Source: Clostridium thermobutyricum DSM 4928 (lineage in GTDB: Bacteria > Bacillota > Clostridia > Clostridiales > Clostridiaceae). From it: DNA of 64,000 bases. The notes beneath the pieces are model-generated. The model had not been told where the DNA came from, did no database searches, and worked only from the letters and a program-made list of their open reading frames with translations. Positions 1 to 11,410 of this stretch are shown one piece after another; positions within the stretch are counted from its first letter, which is position 1, and each line of letters starts with the position of its first letter. The stretch covers positions 29,110 through 93,109 of the forward strand of contig NZ_LTAY01000010.1 in the NCBI RefSeq assembly GCF_002050515.1, in the 5' to 3' direction. The position numbers and the translations under genes are program-made.

Positions 1-29
1 AGAACTGCCAATTTGGCAGTTCTTTTTAT
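1..29 (+). terminator. Rho-independent terminator of an upstream gene
   Basis: A perfect 10-bp stem (1-10 with 14-23) with a 3-nt loop is followed by a T-run. It ends a plus-strand gene lying outside the window. Confidence 0.85.
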
Positions 30-30
30 A

Positions 31-67
31 TAAAGAGGAATGAATTTATTTATTCACTCCTCTTTTA
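31..67 (-). terminator. Terminator of the VanZ-like gene
   Basis: A 13-bp stem lies directly after the stop codon of the minus-strand gene. Its single mismatch on the plus strand becomes a G-U pair in minus-strand RNA, so it fits the minus gene best. The following U-rich stretch is weak. Confidence 0.6.
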
Positions 68-526
68 TTAATAATAAACAGATTTTGGCGGTTTTCTTTT
101 TTTAGCTAATCTTTTAGGTGGTTGATTTTTATTTTTAAATTTTTTAATTCCTATTTTTATACCTATGTAAGATAGTTTTATTGCTACATATATAAAGAAT
201 ACATATATAAATCCATATAATCCCCAAAAAACATCTCCAAATTCGGCTTGACCTTGCCCAGTTAGTTTTTGTTGTATTTCTATAGAAACTGTTATAAAAA
301 TAAGTATAGTAAAAGTATAAATAAAAGAAACCGCAGTAAGAGAATATTTAGCGACTATTTTAAATAAAAAATGTGATAGGGCAAATATTATTATTCCTAA
401 AGCACCAATAAAAATAAAGTGTAATTGTTTATCTGTAAAGCCATATCCATTAGAACCAAGAATTTCAATAGATTTATGATGAATTGAATTCATGATATCA
501 ACTAATATTTTTAAAACCTCTATCAA
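68..526 (-). CDS. VanZ-like small membrane protein
   Basis: This 152-aa integral membrane protein has about four hydrophobic segments and a basic C-terminal tail rich in Lys, Arg and Pro. It shows the family-like pattern of a DKxxHF motif in the first membrane segment and an ExxQ plus GDVFWGLYG motif near residues 82-105, as in VanZ-like proteins. VanZ members are linked to low-level teicoplanin resistance, but most chromosomal copies have no defined job, so function is open. The start is TTG at 526, chosen because an AAGGGGG ribosome binding site sits about 7 nt upstream. It stands alone, divergent from nfnA, with its own terminator. Confidence 0.6.
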   Translation of the reverse strand: MIEVLKILVDIMNSIHHKSIEILGSNGYGFTDKQLHFIFIGALGIIIFALSHFLFKIVAKYSLTAVSFIYTFTILIFITVSIEIQQKLTGQGQAEFGDVFWGLYGFIYVFFIYVAIKLSYIGIKIGIKKFKNKNQPPKRLAKKRKPPKSVYY

Positions 527-699
527 GAAAATTCCCCCTTTTATGATATTTTATAGTAATATTTTACCATAAATACAAAATAAAAGTTTTATAAATATTG
601 TTATATTTAAAATTTTTAAGCATATACACAATATTGAACCTTTATTACAATAAATGGTATAATATATAAAAATAGGTTAAGGGTAAGAGGGGGATGTTT

Positions 700-1590
700 G
701 TGTTTAAAATTATTGAGAAAAAAGTTTTAGCAGATAATTTATTTTTAATGGATATTGAAGCACCAAGAGTTGCAAAATCAGCAAAGCCAGGTCAATTTAT
801 AATAATAAAAAATGGTGAAAAGGGAGAAAGAATTCCACTAACAATAGCTGATTTTAATAAAAAAAAAGGAACTGTAACTATAGTGTTTCAAACTGTAGGT
901 GAAGGAACAAAAGAACTTTCAGAACTTAATGTGGGAGAAAGTGTATCAGACTTTGTTGGTCCATTAGGAAGAGAAAGTGAATTTGTTTTAGAAGATATAA
1001 ATGAACTTAAAAATAAAAAATTTATTTTTATTGCTGGTGGAGTTGGAGCAGCACCAGTTTATCCTCAAGTTAAATGGATGAAAGAACATGGAATAGATGT
1101 TGATGTAATAGTAGGAACTAGAACTAAAGAGCTTTTAATTTTTGAAGAAGAAATGAAAAAAGTAGCTAAAAACTATTATGTTTCTACAGATGATGGTTCA
1201 TATGGATTCAATGGTAGAGTTACTGATTGTTTATCTGATTTAATAAAAAATAAAGGGAAAAAATATGATCATGCAATAGTTATAGGACCTATGATAATGA
1301 TGAAATTTATGTGCATGTTAACAAAAGAACTTAATATTCCTACAACAGTTAGTTTAAATCCTATTATGGTTGATGGTACAGGAATGTGTGGAGCTTGTAG
1401 AGTAACTGTTGGAGATGAGGTTAAATTTGCTTGTGTTGATGGACCAGAGTTTGATGGTCATCTAGTTAATTTTGATGAAGCAATGAGAAGACAGCAAATT
1501 TATAAAACAGAGGAAGGTAGAGCTTTCTTAAAGAGAAAAGAAGGGGATTCACATCATGGAGGATGTGGCAATTGTGGGGGTGAAGAATAA
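700..1590 (+). CDS. nfnA: NfnA-like FAD/NAD-binding oxidoreductase subunit
   Basis: This is a ferredoxin-reductase-like flavoprotein subunit of the sulfide/dihydroorotate dehydrogenase-like family. With the next gene it probably forms the cytoplasmic NADH-dependent reduced ferredoxin:NADP+ oxidoreductase (NfnAB), an electron-bifurcating complex of clostridial energy metabolism. An N-terminal FAD domain carries RIPLTIAD near residue 45. An NAD-binding GGVGAAPVYPQ motif lies near residue 112. A CGACR plus downstream Cys cluster near 230-245 can hold a [2Fe-2S] centre. The tail HHGGCGNCGG is Cys-rich. GTG at 700 is preferred over ATG at 694 because the AGAGGGGG ribosome site abuts the ATG and is about 6 nt from the GTG. 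The stop overlaps the nfnB start by one base, implying translational coupling. Confidence 0.82.
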   Translation: MFKIIEKKVLADNLFLMDIEAPRVAKSAKPGQFIIIKNGEKGERIPLTIADFNKKKGTVTIVFQTVGEGTKELSELNVGESVSDFVGPLGRESEFVLEDINELKNKKFIFIAGGVGAAPVYPQVKWMKEHGIDVDVIVGTRTKELLIFEEEMKKVAKNYYVSTDDGSYGFNGRVTDCLSDLIKNKGKKYDHAIVIGPMIMMKFMCMLTKELNIPTTVSLNPIMVDGTGMCGACRVTVGDEVKFACVDGPEFDGHLVNFDEAMRRQQIYKTEEGRAFLKRKEGDSHHGGCGNCGGEE

Positions 1591-2984
1591 TGAATATGGA
1601 AGATAGAATGAAGAGAATACCTGTAAGAGAGCAAGAAGCAAGTATTAGAGCTAAGAATTTTGATGAAGTTTGTATTGGATATAATGAAGAAGAAGCAATT
1701 AGAGAAGCAAGTAGATGTTTAAATTGTAAAAATGCAAGATGTATTCAAAAATGTCCAGTAAGTATAAACATACCTAGTTTTATTAGTAAAGTAAAAGAAG
1801 GAAATTTTGAAGATGCAGCAAAAATTATTGCAGAATCTTCAGCTCTTCCAGCAGTTTGCGGAAGAGTATGTCCACAAGAAACACAATGTGAAGGTAATTG
1901 TGTTTTAGGAATTAAGGGAGATTCTGTTTCAATAGGAAAACTAGAGAGATTCGTAGCAGATTGGTCAAGAGAGCGTAATATAGATCTTTCTGAAAGAGAA
2001 GAACTAAATGGTAAAAAAGTTGCAGTTATAGGAAGTGGACCAGCTGGACTTACTTGTGCGGGAGATTTAGCTAAGCTTGGATATGATGTAACTATATTTG
2101 AAGCTCTTCATGAAGCAGGTGGAGTACTTGTTTATGGTATTCCTGAATTCAGACTTCCTAAAGATACAGTTGTTAAAAGTGAAGTAGAAAATGTAAAAAA
2201 ATTAGGAGTTAAAATAGAAACTAATATAGTTATAGGTAAGACCGTTACTATAGATGAGCTTATAGAAGATGAAAAGTTTGATGCTGTATTCATAGGTTCA
2301 GGAGCAGGACTTCCAAGATTTATGGGGATAAAAGGAGAAAACTCAAATGGTGTATTCTCAGCAAATGAGATATTAACTAGAAGTAATTTAATGAAAGCCT
2401 TTAAAGATGGTTATAAAACTCCTATAAGAGCAGGTTCAAAAGTTGCAGTAGTAGGAGGAGGAAATGTTGCAATGGATGCAGCGAGAACTGCTTTAAGGCT
2501 TGGAGCAGAAACTCATATAGTTTATAGAAGAAGTGAAGCCGAACTTCCAGCAAGAGTAGAAGAAATTCATCATGCAAAAGAAGAAGGAGTAATTTTTGAT
2601 ATTTTAACAAATCCAACAGAAATATTAAGTGATGAAAATGGATGGGTTAAAGGAATGAAATGTATAAAAATGGAGCTTGGAGAACCTGATGAATCAGGAA
2701 GAAGAAGACCAGTAGAGATAAAAGGTTCAGAATTTATATTAGATGTAGATACTGTAATAATGTCTCTTGGTACTTCACCAAATCCACTTATAACTTCTAC
2801 AACTAAGGGATTAGATAAAAATAAAAGAGGATGTATAATTGCTACAGAAGAGTTTGGAAAAACATCAAGAAATGGTGTTTTTGCTGGAGGAGATGCAGTA
2901 ACAGGAGCTGCAACAGTAATTCTTGCAATGGGGGCTGGAAAAAAGGCAGCAAAAGGTATACATGAATATCTAAAAACAGTATAA
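1590..2984 (+). CDS. nfnB: NfnB-like / glutamate synthase small-chain-type oxidoreductase
   Basis: This 464-aa iron-sulfur flavoprotein resembles the small subunit of NADPH-dependent glutamate synthase and is the usual partner of NfnA. The N-terminus has two Cys clusters, CLNCKNARCIQKCP (about 42-55) and CGRVCPQETQCEGNC (about 90-104), for two [4Fe-4S] centres. The FAD site is GSGPAGLTCAGDLAKLGY near 148. The NADPH site is GGGNVAMDAARTALRLGA near 290, and a C-terminal FAGGDAVTGAATV binds FAD again. No glutamate synthase large subunit is adjacent, so NfnB is the better reading than GltD. Which direction the complex runs cannot be told from sequence. The gene overlaps nfnA by one base. Confidence 0.85.
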   Translation: MNMEDRMKRIPVREQEASIRAKNFDEVCIGYNEEEAIREASRCLNCKNARCIQKCPVSINIPSFISKVKEGNFEDAAKIIAESSALPAVCGRVCPQETQCEGNCVLGIKGDSVSIGKLERFVADWSRERNIDLSEREELNGKKVAVIGSGPAGLTCAGDLAKLGYDVTIFEALHEAGGVLVYGIPEFRLPKDTVVKSEVENVKKLGVKIETNIVIGKTVTIDELIEDEKFDAVFIGSGAGLPRFMGIKGENSNGVFSANEILTRSNLMKAFKDGYKTPIRAGSKVAVVGGGNVAMDAARTALRLGAETHIVYRRSEAELPARVEEIHHAKEEGVIFDILTNPTEILSDENGWVKGMKCIKMELGEPDESGRRRPVEIKGSEFILDVDTVIMSLGTSPNPLITSTTKGLDKNKRGCIIATEEFGKTSRNGVFAGGDAVTGAATVILAMGAGKKAAKGIHEYLKTV

Positions 2985-3310
2985 AATTTAAAAAGTATTT
3001 TATAAATTTATTATAAAAACACTCATGAAAATTATAATTCATGAGTGTTTTATTTTGATATTTAAATATATAAGTGAATTAATAAATTATATGAAATAAT
3101 AGTGCTCTCACTTAAAAATAAGAACGTAATAATTAAAAAAATAATAAGAGAAGAGTTGAAATATAGTTATAAATAATTAAGTGTGGTATAATTAACAAAA
3201 AACATTATTAAATAATTATTATTCTAAAGCATTATTAAAAAAGATATGGTTAAACTAAAATAAATAGTTTTTTAGAATGATAAAATATTTTAATAGATTG
3301 GAGAAAAAAT
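2985..3310. other. Intergenic spacer between nfnB and the glycosylase
   Basis: Apart from the nfnB terminator at its start, I see only AT-rich sequence. No ORF with a ribosome site or convincing structure stands out. Confidence 0.5.
3017..3055 (+). terminator. Terminator of nfnAB
   Basis: The stem ACACTCATGAA pairs with TTCATGAGTGT and is followed by TTTTATTTT. Confidence 0.85.
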
Positions 3311-4207
3311 ATGGATTATAAAGATATAAAATATTTAGAAGATAAAGTAATTTTAGAAGGAGTTAAAAATTTTAATATAAAGCAAATATTAGAGTGTGGA
3401 CAATGTTTTAGATGGGATAAAGTTGGAGAAATGAACTATATAATAGTTGCTTTTGGAAAAGTATTAGAAATTCTTCAAGAAGAAGATAAGGTTACATTCT
3501 TAAATACTAATAAAGAAGATTTTGAAACAATTTGGTTTAAGTATTTTGACTTAGAGAGAGATTATAATGCAATAAAAGTAGCTTTAAGTTTTGATGATAC
3601 ATTAAAAAGTAGTGTTGAGTATGGTTACGGAATAAGACTTATAAATCAAGAAGCTTTTGAATTATTAATAAGCTTTATAATATCAGCAAGAAATAGTATT
3701 CCTTCAATCAAAAAGACAATACTTAAAATAAGTCAAAAATGGGGAAATGAAATACAATATAAAGGAAACATATATTATACTTTCCCAACACCAGAAATGT
3801 TAAAGGATGCAACTGAAGATGAAATAAGAGCAACAGGGGCTTCTTTTAGAAGTAAATATATAGTTGATACTGTTAAAAATGTAAATGATGATTTAAATAA
3901 TCCAGAGGGAACATATAATTTAGAAAGAATTATTAGTTTAAGTGATGATGAATGTCATACTGCACTTCAAGCTTTTAAAGGAGTAGGAGCTAAAGTTGCA
4001 GATTGTATAATGTTATTCTCAATGGGAAAACAATCAGCATTCCCAGTTGATGTATGGGTAAAAAGAGCAATGATGCATTTCTATAATGCAGAAGAAGGTT
4101 CATTAAATAAAATAAGAATTTTTGGTAGAACAAAATTCGGACAATATGCTGGATTTGCACAACAATATTTATTCTATTATGCAAGAGAAAATGGAATAAA
4201 GTTATAA
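3311..4207 (+). CDS. ogg: 8-oxoguanine DNA glycosylase (OGG1 type)
   Basis: This is a bifunctional base-excision repair glycosylase/AP lyase that removes 8-oxoguanine. At 298 aa it has the N-terminal OGG_N domain followed by a helix-hairpin-helix GPD domain. The signature FKGVGAKVADC holds the likely catalytic lysine (K228), and PVDVW holds the conserved aspartate (D247). The 19-residue spacing equals that of K249 and D268 in human OGG1. ATG at 3311 follows a GGAG site. It is monocistronic, with a terminator at 4234. The full-length type with an N-terminal domain, rather than the short archaeal form, fits clostridia. Confidence 0.88.
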   Translation: MDYKDIKYLEDKVILEGVKNFNIKQILECGQCFRWDKVGEMNYIIVAFGKVLEILQEEDKVTFLNTNKEDFETIWFKYFDLERDYNAIKVALSFDDTLKSSVEYGYGIRLINQEAFELLISFIISARNSIPSIKKTILKISQKWGNEIQYKGNIYYTFPTPEMLKDATEDEIRATGASFRSKYIVDTVKNVNDDLNNPEGTYNLERIISLSDDECHTALQAFKGVGAKVADCIMLFSMGKQSAFPVDVWVKRAMMHFYNAEEGSLNKIRIFGRTKFGQYAGFAQQYLFYYARENGIKL

Positions 4208-4233
4208 TAAAACAAATTATAGCATAGTAAATT

Positions 4234-4267
4234 AGAGTGTGATTTTTAAAATCATACTCTTTTTATT
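4234..4267 (+). terminator. Terminator of ogg
   Basis: A 13-bp stem with one G-U pair is followed by TTTTTAT. Confidence 0.85.
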
Positions 4268-4407
4268 ATATATTTTAATTTTTTAGTATTAATAATAAAT
4301 AAAAATATATGTTTTATGTGACTAAATGTCTTATATGTGAAATATTAAGTAAATAAATGATTAAACGAGTATAGAAATTAGATGGGAAAATTTTTATGAG
4401 GGATATT

Positions 4408-5706
4408 ATGGGGATAAAAGAAAAGTTTTTAGAGTTAAATAAAAGAAAATTTGATAATGCTGAGGTTATAAATATATTATTACATATCATTTTATGTGTA
4501 ATGCCTTTAATATTGTCTAGTAAAGGAACTGATAGATATTATTATCCAAAAGCTTTATTTTTGTATGGAATAGGAATTTTAATATTTATATTAATGATAA
4601 AAGAAAGAACAAAATTAAATACAGAGACAGATAAAATATTTATTTTGTTTTTTGGATTACTTGTTTTATCTACTATAAATTCTATGGATATAAGTAGATC
4701 TATAACAGGAGGAACTTGGAGATATGAAGGGATAATAACTTTGTTTATGTATGGAATTATTTTTATAGCTGCAAGTAAATATTTTAAGTTAAGTAAATTA
4801 GGAATAAACTTATTTTTATTTAGTGGATTAATAGTTGCTATATATTATATAATTCAAAATTTAGGTTATGAACCTTTAAATTTTTTGCTTAAAAATGCAG
4901 AAAAAATGAACTCAACTATAGGAAATAGAAATTTTTTAAGTAGTTATTTACTTATATTTTTAGCTTTATCAATGTGGGGTTTTATTTTTTACAAAAATAA
5001 AAAATGCTTTATATATTCTTTAGTATATTTTTTAGCTCTTATATATTCTAAGACAAGAGGAGGTTGGGTAAGCTTAGGAATTTTTAGTTTACTAGGTTTA
5101 TATTTCATAATAAAAGATAGAAATAGATTAAAGAGAGCAATAATAATAGTTATTTCGTTTACTCTAATATTTTTTGTAGCGAATTTATTTAATAGTGGAG
5201 AATTTATGGAAAGATTAGAAACTGTAAAAGAAGATGCAATAAATATAAAAGATTCTAGTGCAGGAAGTGGAAGAGTAGGAATATATAAAGGTGCTATAAA
5301 TATGATAAAAGAAAGACCATTTTTAGGAACAGGAGTATCTTGCTTCTGGGAAGGCTTTCAATTAGATGCTCCAAAAGATGTTTTAGATTCATGGAAATCT
5401 CAAAATATTATGGTTGATAAAGCACATAATGAAATATTAAATTATGCTGCGACTAGTGGAGTTCCAGCAGCTATATTATATATAATTTTAATTTTTTTAG
5501 TTTTCTATAGGCTGTGGAAAAATAAAGAAGATGATAGGGTTAGAACTATACTAATAATTTTATTTGGATATGTAGTACAAGCTAATTTGAATATAAGTGT
5601 GGTACCAGTTGCACCATTATTTTGGATTATACTTGGGATAGGATCAAATATAGAAATTATTAAAAATTTAAAAATGGAAGATAAAGAGAAAAATGTTATA
5701 ATGTAA
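4408..5706 (+). CDS. O-antigen ligase / polymerase-like membrane protein
   Basis: This polytopic membrane protein (about 432 aa, roughly ten or more hydrophobic segments) belongs to the Wzy/WaaL (O-antigen ligase-like) superfamily. Typical signs are a TRGGWVSLGIF motif near residue 215, a large extracytoplasmic loop before GTGVSCFWEGF near 310, and a conserved KAHNEILNYAATSGVPAAILY block near 340. Gram-positive members join or polymerise surface glycans or glycosylate pilin-like proteins. A role in decorating the nearby type IV pili is possible but only inferred. ATG 4408 is preferred over ATG 4396 because GAGGG lies 5 nt upstream of it. No glycan genes flank it. Confidence 0.75.
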   Translation: MGIKEKFLELNKRKFDNAEVINILLHIILCVMPLILSSKGTDRYYYPKALFLYGIGILIFILMIKERTKLNTETDKIFILFFGLLVLSTINSMDISRSITGGTWRYEGIITLFMYGIIFIAASKYFKLSKLGINLFLFSGLIVAIYYIIQNLGYEPLNFLLKNAEKMNSTIGNRNFLSSYLLIFLALSMWGFIFYKNKKCFIYSLVYFLALIYSKTRGGWVSLGIFSLLGLYFIIKDRNRLKRAIIIVISFTLIFFVANLFNSGEFMERLETVKEDAINIKDSSAGSGRVGIYKGAINMIKERPFLGTGVSCFWEGFQLDAPKDVLDSWKSQNIMVDKAHNEILNYAATSGVPAAILYIILIFLVFYRLWKNKEDDRVRTILIILFGYVVQANLNISVVPVAPLFWIILGIGSNIEIIKNLKMEDKEKNVIM

Positions 5707-5814
5707 TGAGAATTAGAGTAATATAGAAATATATTATTCTAATTAATTATAAAAAGAAAAAATAAGGCAATAATATTTAAAGAAATATTTGAATTTAGTT
5801 TTTAGAAAAGCTAT

Positions 5815-5856
5815 TATAATAATTAAGGATTAGCACTCAAATGGATAGAGTGCTAA
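5815..5856 (+). promoter_or_regulatory. groE -10 box and CIRCE operator (HrcA site)
   Basis: A perfect CIRCE element, TTAGCACTC-N9-GAGTGCTAA, spans 5830-5856. It lies just after a TATAAT -10 box at 5815-5820; the -35 is not clear. HrcA binding here represses groESL until heat stress. hrcA itself is not in the window. Confidence 0.95.
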
Positions 5857-5871
5857 TAATGAGAAAATTAA

Positions 5872-6177
<306 letters not shown>

Positions 6178-6189
6178 GAGGGGATTTAA

Positions 6190-7812
<1,623 letters not shown>

Positions 7813-7836
7813 TAAAAATAAGAAATATTCAATAAT

Positions 7837-7875
7837 AAAATCAGACTTGTAGTAATACAGGTCTGATTTTTTTTA
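7837..7875 (+). terminator. Terminator of groESL
   Basis: The stem AAAATCAGAC pairs with GTCTGATTTT and is followed by a T-run. Confidence 0.88.
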
Positions 7876-7999
7876 TATAAAATAATATGACCAACATCTA
7901 AAAACTTTTTTTGATAAAAAATACTAATTTTGACAAAACGATATTTAAAATTTAAGGTAAATATTGTATAATTTAATTATGTAATATAGGAGGAAAACT

Positions 8000-9673
8000 A
8001 TGGGGATAAAAAAGAGACTTGGGGATTTATTAATTCAAAATGGAAAAATTACAGAAAGTCAGCTTAGAACTGCACTTGCAAAACAAGCAATGTCAGGAAA
8101 GAGACTTGGAGAAATATTAATAGAAAATAAGTATATTACAGAAGAAGATATAATAACTACTCTTGAAATGCAACTTGGAATAAAAAGAGTTAACTTAGAG
8201 TTTATAGATATAGATATGGATATAATAAACAAAGTTCCAGAAACACTTTGTAAAAAACATCACATAATACCTCTACAAGCTGATGAGTATAATATTTGTA
8301 TAGTTACATCAGATCCTTTAGATCTTTTTGCAGATGATGATATAAACATTGTTACAGGATTAAGTGTAGTAAAGGTCTTAGATACAAAGACTTCAATAGA
8401 TTCAGCAATAGCTAAATATTATAGAACTCAGTATGCAAAAGAAGTTGCAAGAGATTTAGAAAATGAGCAAATAGTAGAAGATGATGCAGACAAACTTGAA
8501 AATTTAGAAGATGAAGCTCCAATAATAAAATTTGTTAATACAATAATACAAAATGCAATAAGAATGGAAGCTAGTGATATTCATATAGAGCCAATGGAAA
8601 AAGAAATAAGAGTTAGAGTTAGAATTGATGGTGAGCTTACAACTATGCTTACTGCACCAATTAAATCTAAATCAATGCTTATTACAAGAATAAAGATTTT
8701 AGCAAAATTAAATATAGCAGAAAAAAGAGTTCCACAAGATGGAAGAATACTTCAAGAAGTAGATGGAATAAGAGTAGATTTAAGAGTATCAACTCTCCCA
8801 ACAGTGCATGGAGAAAAAGTAGTTATAAGAATTCTTAAAGCTTCAAATGAACTTAAAGATAAGAGTTCTTTAGGTATGGATGAAGAAGATATAAATAAGC
8901 TTATAAAAATACTTTCTAATACATATGGAATAGTTTTAGTAACTGGACCTACAGGAAGTGGAAAATCCACAACACTTTACTCTGTATTAGGAGAATTAAA
9001 CAGTATAGATAAAAACATAATTACAGTAGAAGATCCAGTTGAGTTTACAGTAGATGGAATAAATCAAGTAAATGTAAATCCAAAGGCAGGAATGACTTTT
9101 GCATTAGGACTTAAGTCAATTTTAAGACAAGACCCTGACGTAATAATGATTGGGGAAATTAGAGATACAGAAACAGCAGAAATAGCAGCAAGAGCAGCTA
9201 TAACTGGACATATTGTTTTAAGCACACTTCATACAAATGATGCAGCATCAACAATAGTTAGACTTATAGATATGGGAATAGAACCATATCTTATATCAAC
9301 ATCTCTTGTTGGAGTTATTGCACAAAGACTTGTAAGAAAAGTTTGCAAACGTTGTGCAAAAAAATATGAAGCAAGTGATTATGAAAAAAAATTATTGAAT
9401 GTACAAAAAGAAGAAAAACTACTATTAAAAAAAGGAGAAGGATGTTCATATTGCAATAATACAGGTTATAAAGGTCGTACAGGAATATACGAAATATTGA
9501 ATATAAACCGCGAGCTTAGAGAAAGTATTATAAATAACGAAGATTCTGATTCATTAAAAGAGATAGGAATAAAAAATGGAATGAAAACGCTTAACAAAGC
9601 CTGTATAGAAAAAGTTATACAAGGAGTAACAACTATAGATGAACTTATGAGAGTGGCATATTTAAGGGAGTAA
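8000..9673 (+). CDS. pilB: Type IV pilus assembly ATPase PilB
   Basis: This cytoplasmic hexameric extension ATPase (557 aa, GspE/PulE family) drives pilin polymerisation. An N-terminal MshEN-like region (about 1-150) precedes the ATPase core. The core has Walker A GPTGSGKST near 316, Asp box and Walker B around DPDVIMIGEIRD near 378, and the His box TGHIVLSTLHTNDA. A four-Cys zinc motif, CKRC (about 449) and CSYC (about 482), is typical of PilB/GspE rather than PilT. It opens the pilus operon after an AGGAGG ribosome site. A TATAAT at 7967-7972 is a candidate -10, but its -35 is unclear. No retraction ATPase gene pilT lies in this locus. Confidence 0.93.
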   Translation: MGIKKRLGDLLIQNGKITESQLRTALAKQAMSGKRLGEILIENKYITEEDIITTLEMQLGIKRVNLEFIDIDMDIINKVPETLCKKHHIIPLQADEYNICIVTSDPLDLFADDDINIVTGLSVVKVLDTKTSIDSAIAKYYRTQYAKEVARDLENEQIVEDDADKLENLEDEAPIIKFVNTIIQNAIRMEASDIHIEPMEKEIRVRVRIDGELTTMLTAPIKSKSMLITRIKILAKLNIAEKRVPQDGRILQEVDGIRVDLRVSTLPTVHGEKVVIRILKASNELKDKSSLGMDEEDINKLIKILSNTYGIVLVTGPTGSGKSTTLYSVLGELNSIDKNIITVEDPVEFTVDGINQVNVNPKAGMTFALGLKSILRQDPDVIMIGEIRDTETAEIAARAAITGHIVLSTLHTNDAASTIVRLIDMGIEPYLISTSLVGVIAQRLVRKVCKRCAKKYEASDYEKKLLNVQKEEKLLLKKGEGCSYCNNTGYKGRTGIYEILNINRELRESIINNEDSDSLKEIGIKNGMKTLNKACIEKVIQGVTTIDELMRVAYLRE

Positions 9674-9690
9674 AGAGGGGTTAAATTTAT

Positions 9691-10899
9691 ATGGCTATCT
9701 ACAAATATAAAGCAAAAAATATGCAAGGTGATGTTATAGAAGGTTCTCTTGAAGTAGCTAGTAAAGAATTATTAATGGAAAATATAAGAAGTAAAGGTTA
9801 TTTTCCAATAAAAATAGAAATAGAAAAAGGCAATGACTTAGAAATAGATTTATTTAAAAAGAAAATAAATTTAAAAGAGCTATCAATACTTGCTAGACAG
9901 CTAGGATTCTTAATGCGTTCTGGAGTATCAATAACAAAATCATTAGAAATTGCACACGACCAAAGTCAAAATAAAAGAATGAAAGAGATTTTGGCAAAGT
10001 GTTCTGAAGAGGTTAATAAAGGAAGAAGTTTATCAGAATGCTTAAGTGATGAAAAAGATTTTCCAAAGCTTATGATAAATCTTATAAAGGCAGGAGAAAT
10101 ATCAGGAAGATTAGACACAGTAATGCTAGAACTTTCTGAATACTATAAAAAATTATATAAACAAAAACAAAAAATTTCACAAGCAACAATATATCCAAAA
10201 ATATTAGTTGGATTTTCAATATTAGTAGTAACATTCTTATTAGCATTTGTTGTGCCTGAATTTGTTAATAACTTAATTTCAGGTGTTGGAGAAATTCCAG
10301 TTGTAACAAAAGCACTTGTAGTTATAGGAGATTTTATAAAAAATAATATTATTTATATTTCAGGTTTTGTAGTAGGAATAGTGTTAGCAAAGAAATTTGT
10401 TTTAGATAAAAATGAAAACTTTAGAATTTTTATGGGGAAATTAGTTATAACTGCAAAAGGCTTTGGACCATTAAATAAACAAATAATAGCAGGAAGATTT
10501 GCAAGTACATTTTCAATACTTATGGCTTCAGGTGTAAGTGTTATTGAAACTATAGACATATTAGGACAAGTTCTTGAAAATGACTATGTTCAAAAAAAAC
10601 TTGAAGAAGGAAGAGAAGAGATTCAAAAAGGTCAACCTATAGGAATTACAATTCAAGAATTAGATGTATTTCCACTAATGTTAACTCAAATGATAACAGT
10701 TGGAGAAGAAACTGGTGTCCTTGATGAAATAATGATAAAAACAGCAGAGTTTTATGAAAATGAAGTTGAAGTTGCTATAGAAAAACTTATTTCAATGATA
10801 GAGCCAATACTTATAATAAGTTTAGCGTTTGTAGTATTATTTATAGTTTTAGCTATAATGCTACCACTTATGAGTATGATAGATACTGTTATGGTATAG
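9691..10899 (+). CDS. pilC: Type IV pilus inner-membrane platform protein PilC
   Basis: This 402-aa platform protein (GspF family) links the PilB motor to the growing pilus base in the membrane. It has an N-terminal cytoplasmic segment followed by two homologous T2SSF domains (about 60-190 and 270-395), each ending in membrane helices. Motifs include LARQLGFLMRSGVSITKSLE, repeated as AGRFASTFSILMASGVSVIE in the second half. It lies 17 nt after pilB in the same operon. Confidence 0.92.
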   Translation: MAIYKYKAKNMQGDVIEGSLEVASKELLMENIRSKGYFPIKIEIEKGNDLEIDLFKKKINLKELSILARQLGFLMRSGVSITKSLEIAHDQSQNKRMKEILAKCSEEVNKGRSLSECLSDEKDFPKLMINLIKAGEISGRLDTVMLELSEYYKKLYKQKQKISQATIYPKILVGFSILVVTFLLAFVVPEFVNNLISGVGEIPVVTKALVVIGDFIKNNIIYISGFVVGIVLAKKFVLDKNENFRIFMGKLVITAKGFGPLNKQIIAGRFASTFSILMASGVSVIETIDILGQVLENDYVQKKLEEGREEIQKGQPIGITIQELDVFPLMLTQMITVGEETGVLDEIMIKTAEFYENEVEVAIEKLISMIEPILIISLAFVVLFIVLAIMLPLMSMIDTVMV

Positions 10900-10957
10900 A
10901 AATTTAAAGATATAAAATAAAATTTTATATAAATAATAAAAATCAGGGGGTATGATT

Positions 10958-11398
10958 ATGAGAAATCTAATCAAAAACAAAAAGAAAAAAGGGTTCACAC
11001 TTATTGAAATGGTAGCAGTAGTAGCTATTATAGGTATACTTGCGGCTATTTTAGTTCCTAAGATAACAGGATATATGAAAGAAGCTAAGAAAACGGGCGT
11101 TGTAGATCAAGCAAGAAAGGTAAGTCAAGCTTACGAAACAGCAAAAATGAAAAATAAATTGTTTGAAAAGGATGGAACAACAGCTACTGATGAAAGTACA
11201 TTAGTTTCAGCAATATCAAATCCAACTATGTTAAGTCTAATAGATGGAGCTGATTTATCAAAAATATTAGGAGTTTCATCTGATGGAAAAGATAGCAAAA
11301 CTATATCTATAGGAGATTGTATTAATATAACGAATGGAGCAGAATTTAATGTTACATCAGAGGGTAAGCTTATAGTTGGTACAATTACAACAAAATAG
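10958..11398 (+). CDS. pilA: Major-type type IV pilin, copy 1
   Basis: This prepilin has a short basic leader ending KKKKG, then FTLIEMVAVVAIIGILAAI, so cleavage is expected between Gly and Phe and Glu sits at +5. A hydrophobic helix and a globular C-terminal domain of about 110 aa follow. ATG 10958 is preferred over ATG 10952 because the AGGGGG site abuts the latter. It is 12 nt upstream of a close paralogue with an almost identical N-terminal 60 residues. A conserved DCI(N/D)ITNGAEF block near the C-terminus is shared by both. Confidence 0.9.
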   Translation: MRNLIKNKKKKGFTLIEMVAVVAIIGILAAILVPKITGYMKEAKKTGVVDQARKVSQAYETAKMKNKLFEKDGTTATDESTLVSAISNPTMLSLIDGADLSKILGVSSDGKDSKTISIGDCINITNGAEFNVTSEGKLIVGTITTK

Positions 11399-11410
11399 GA
11401 GGTGTAAATA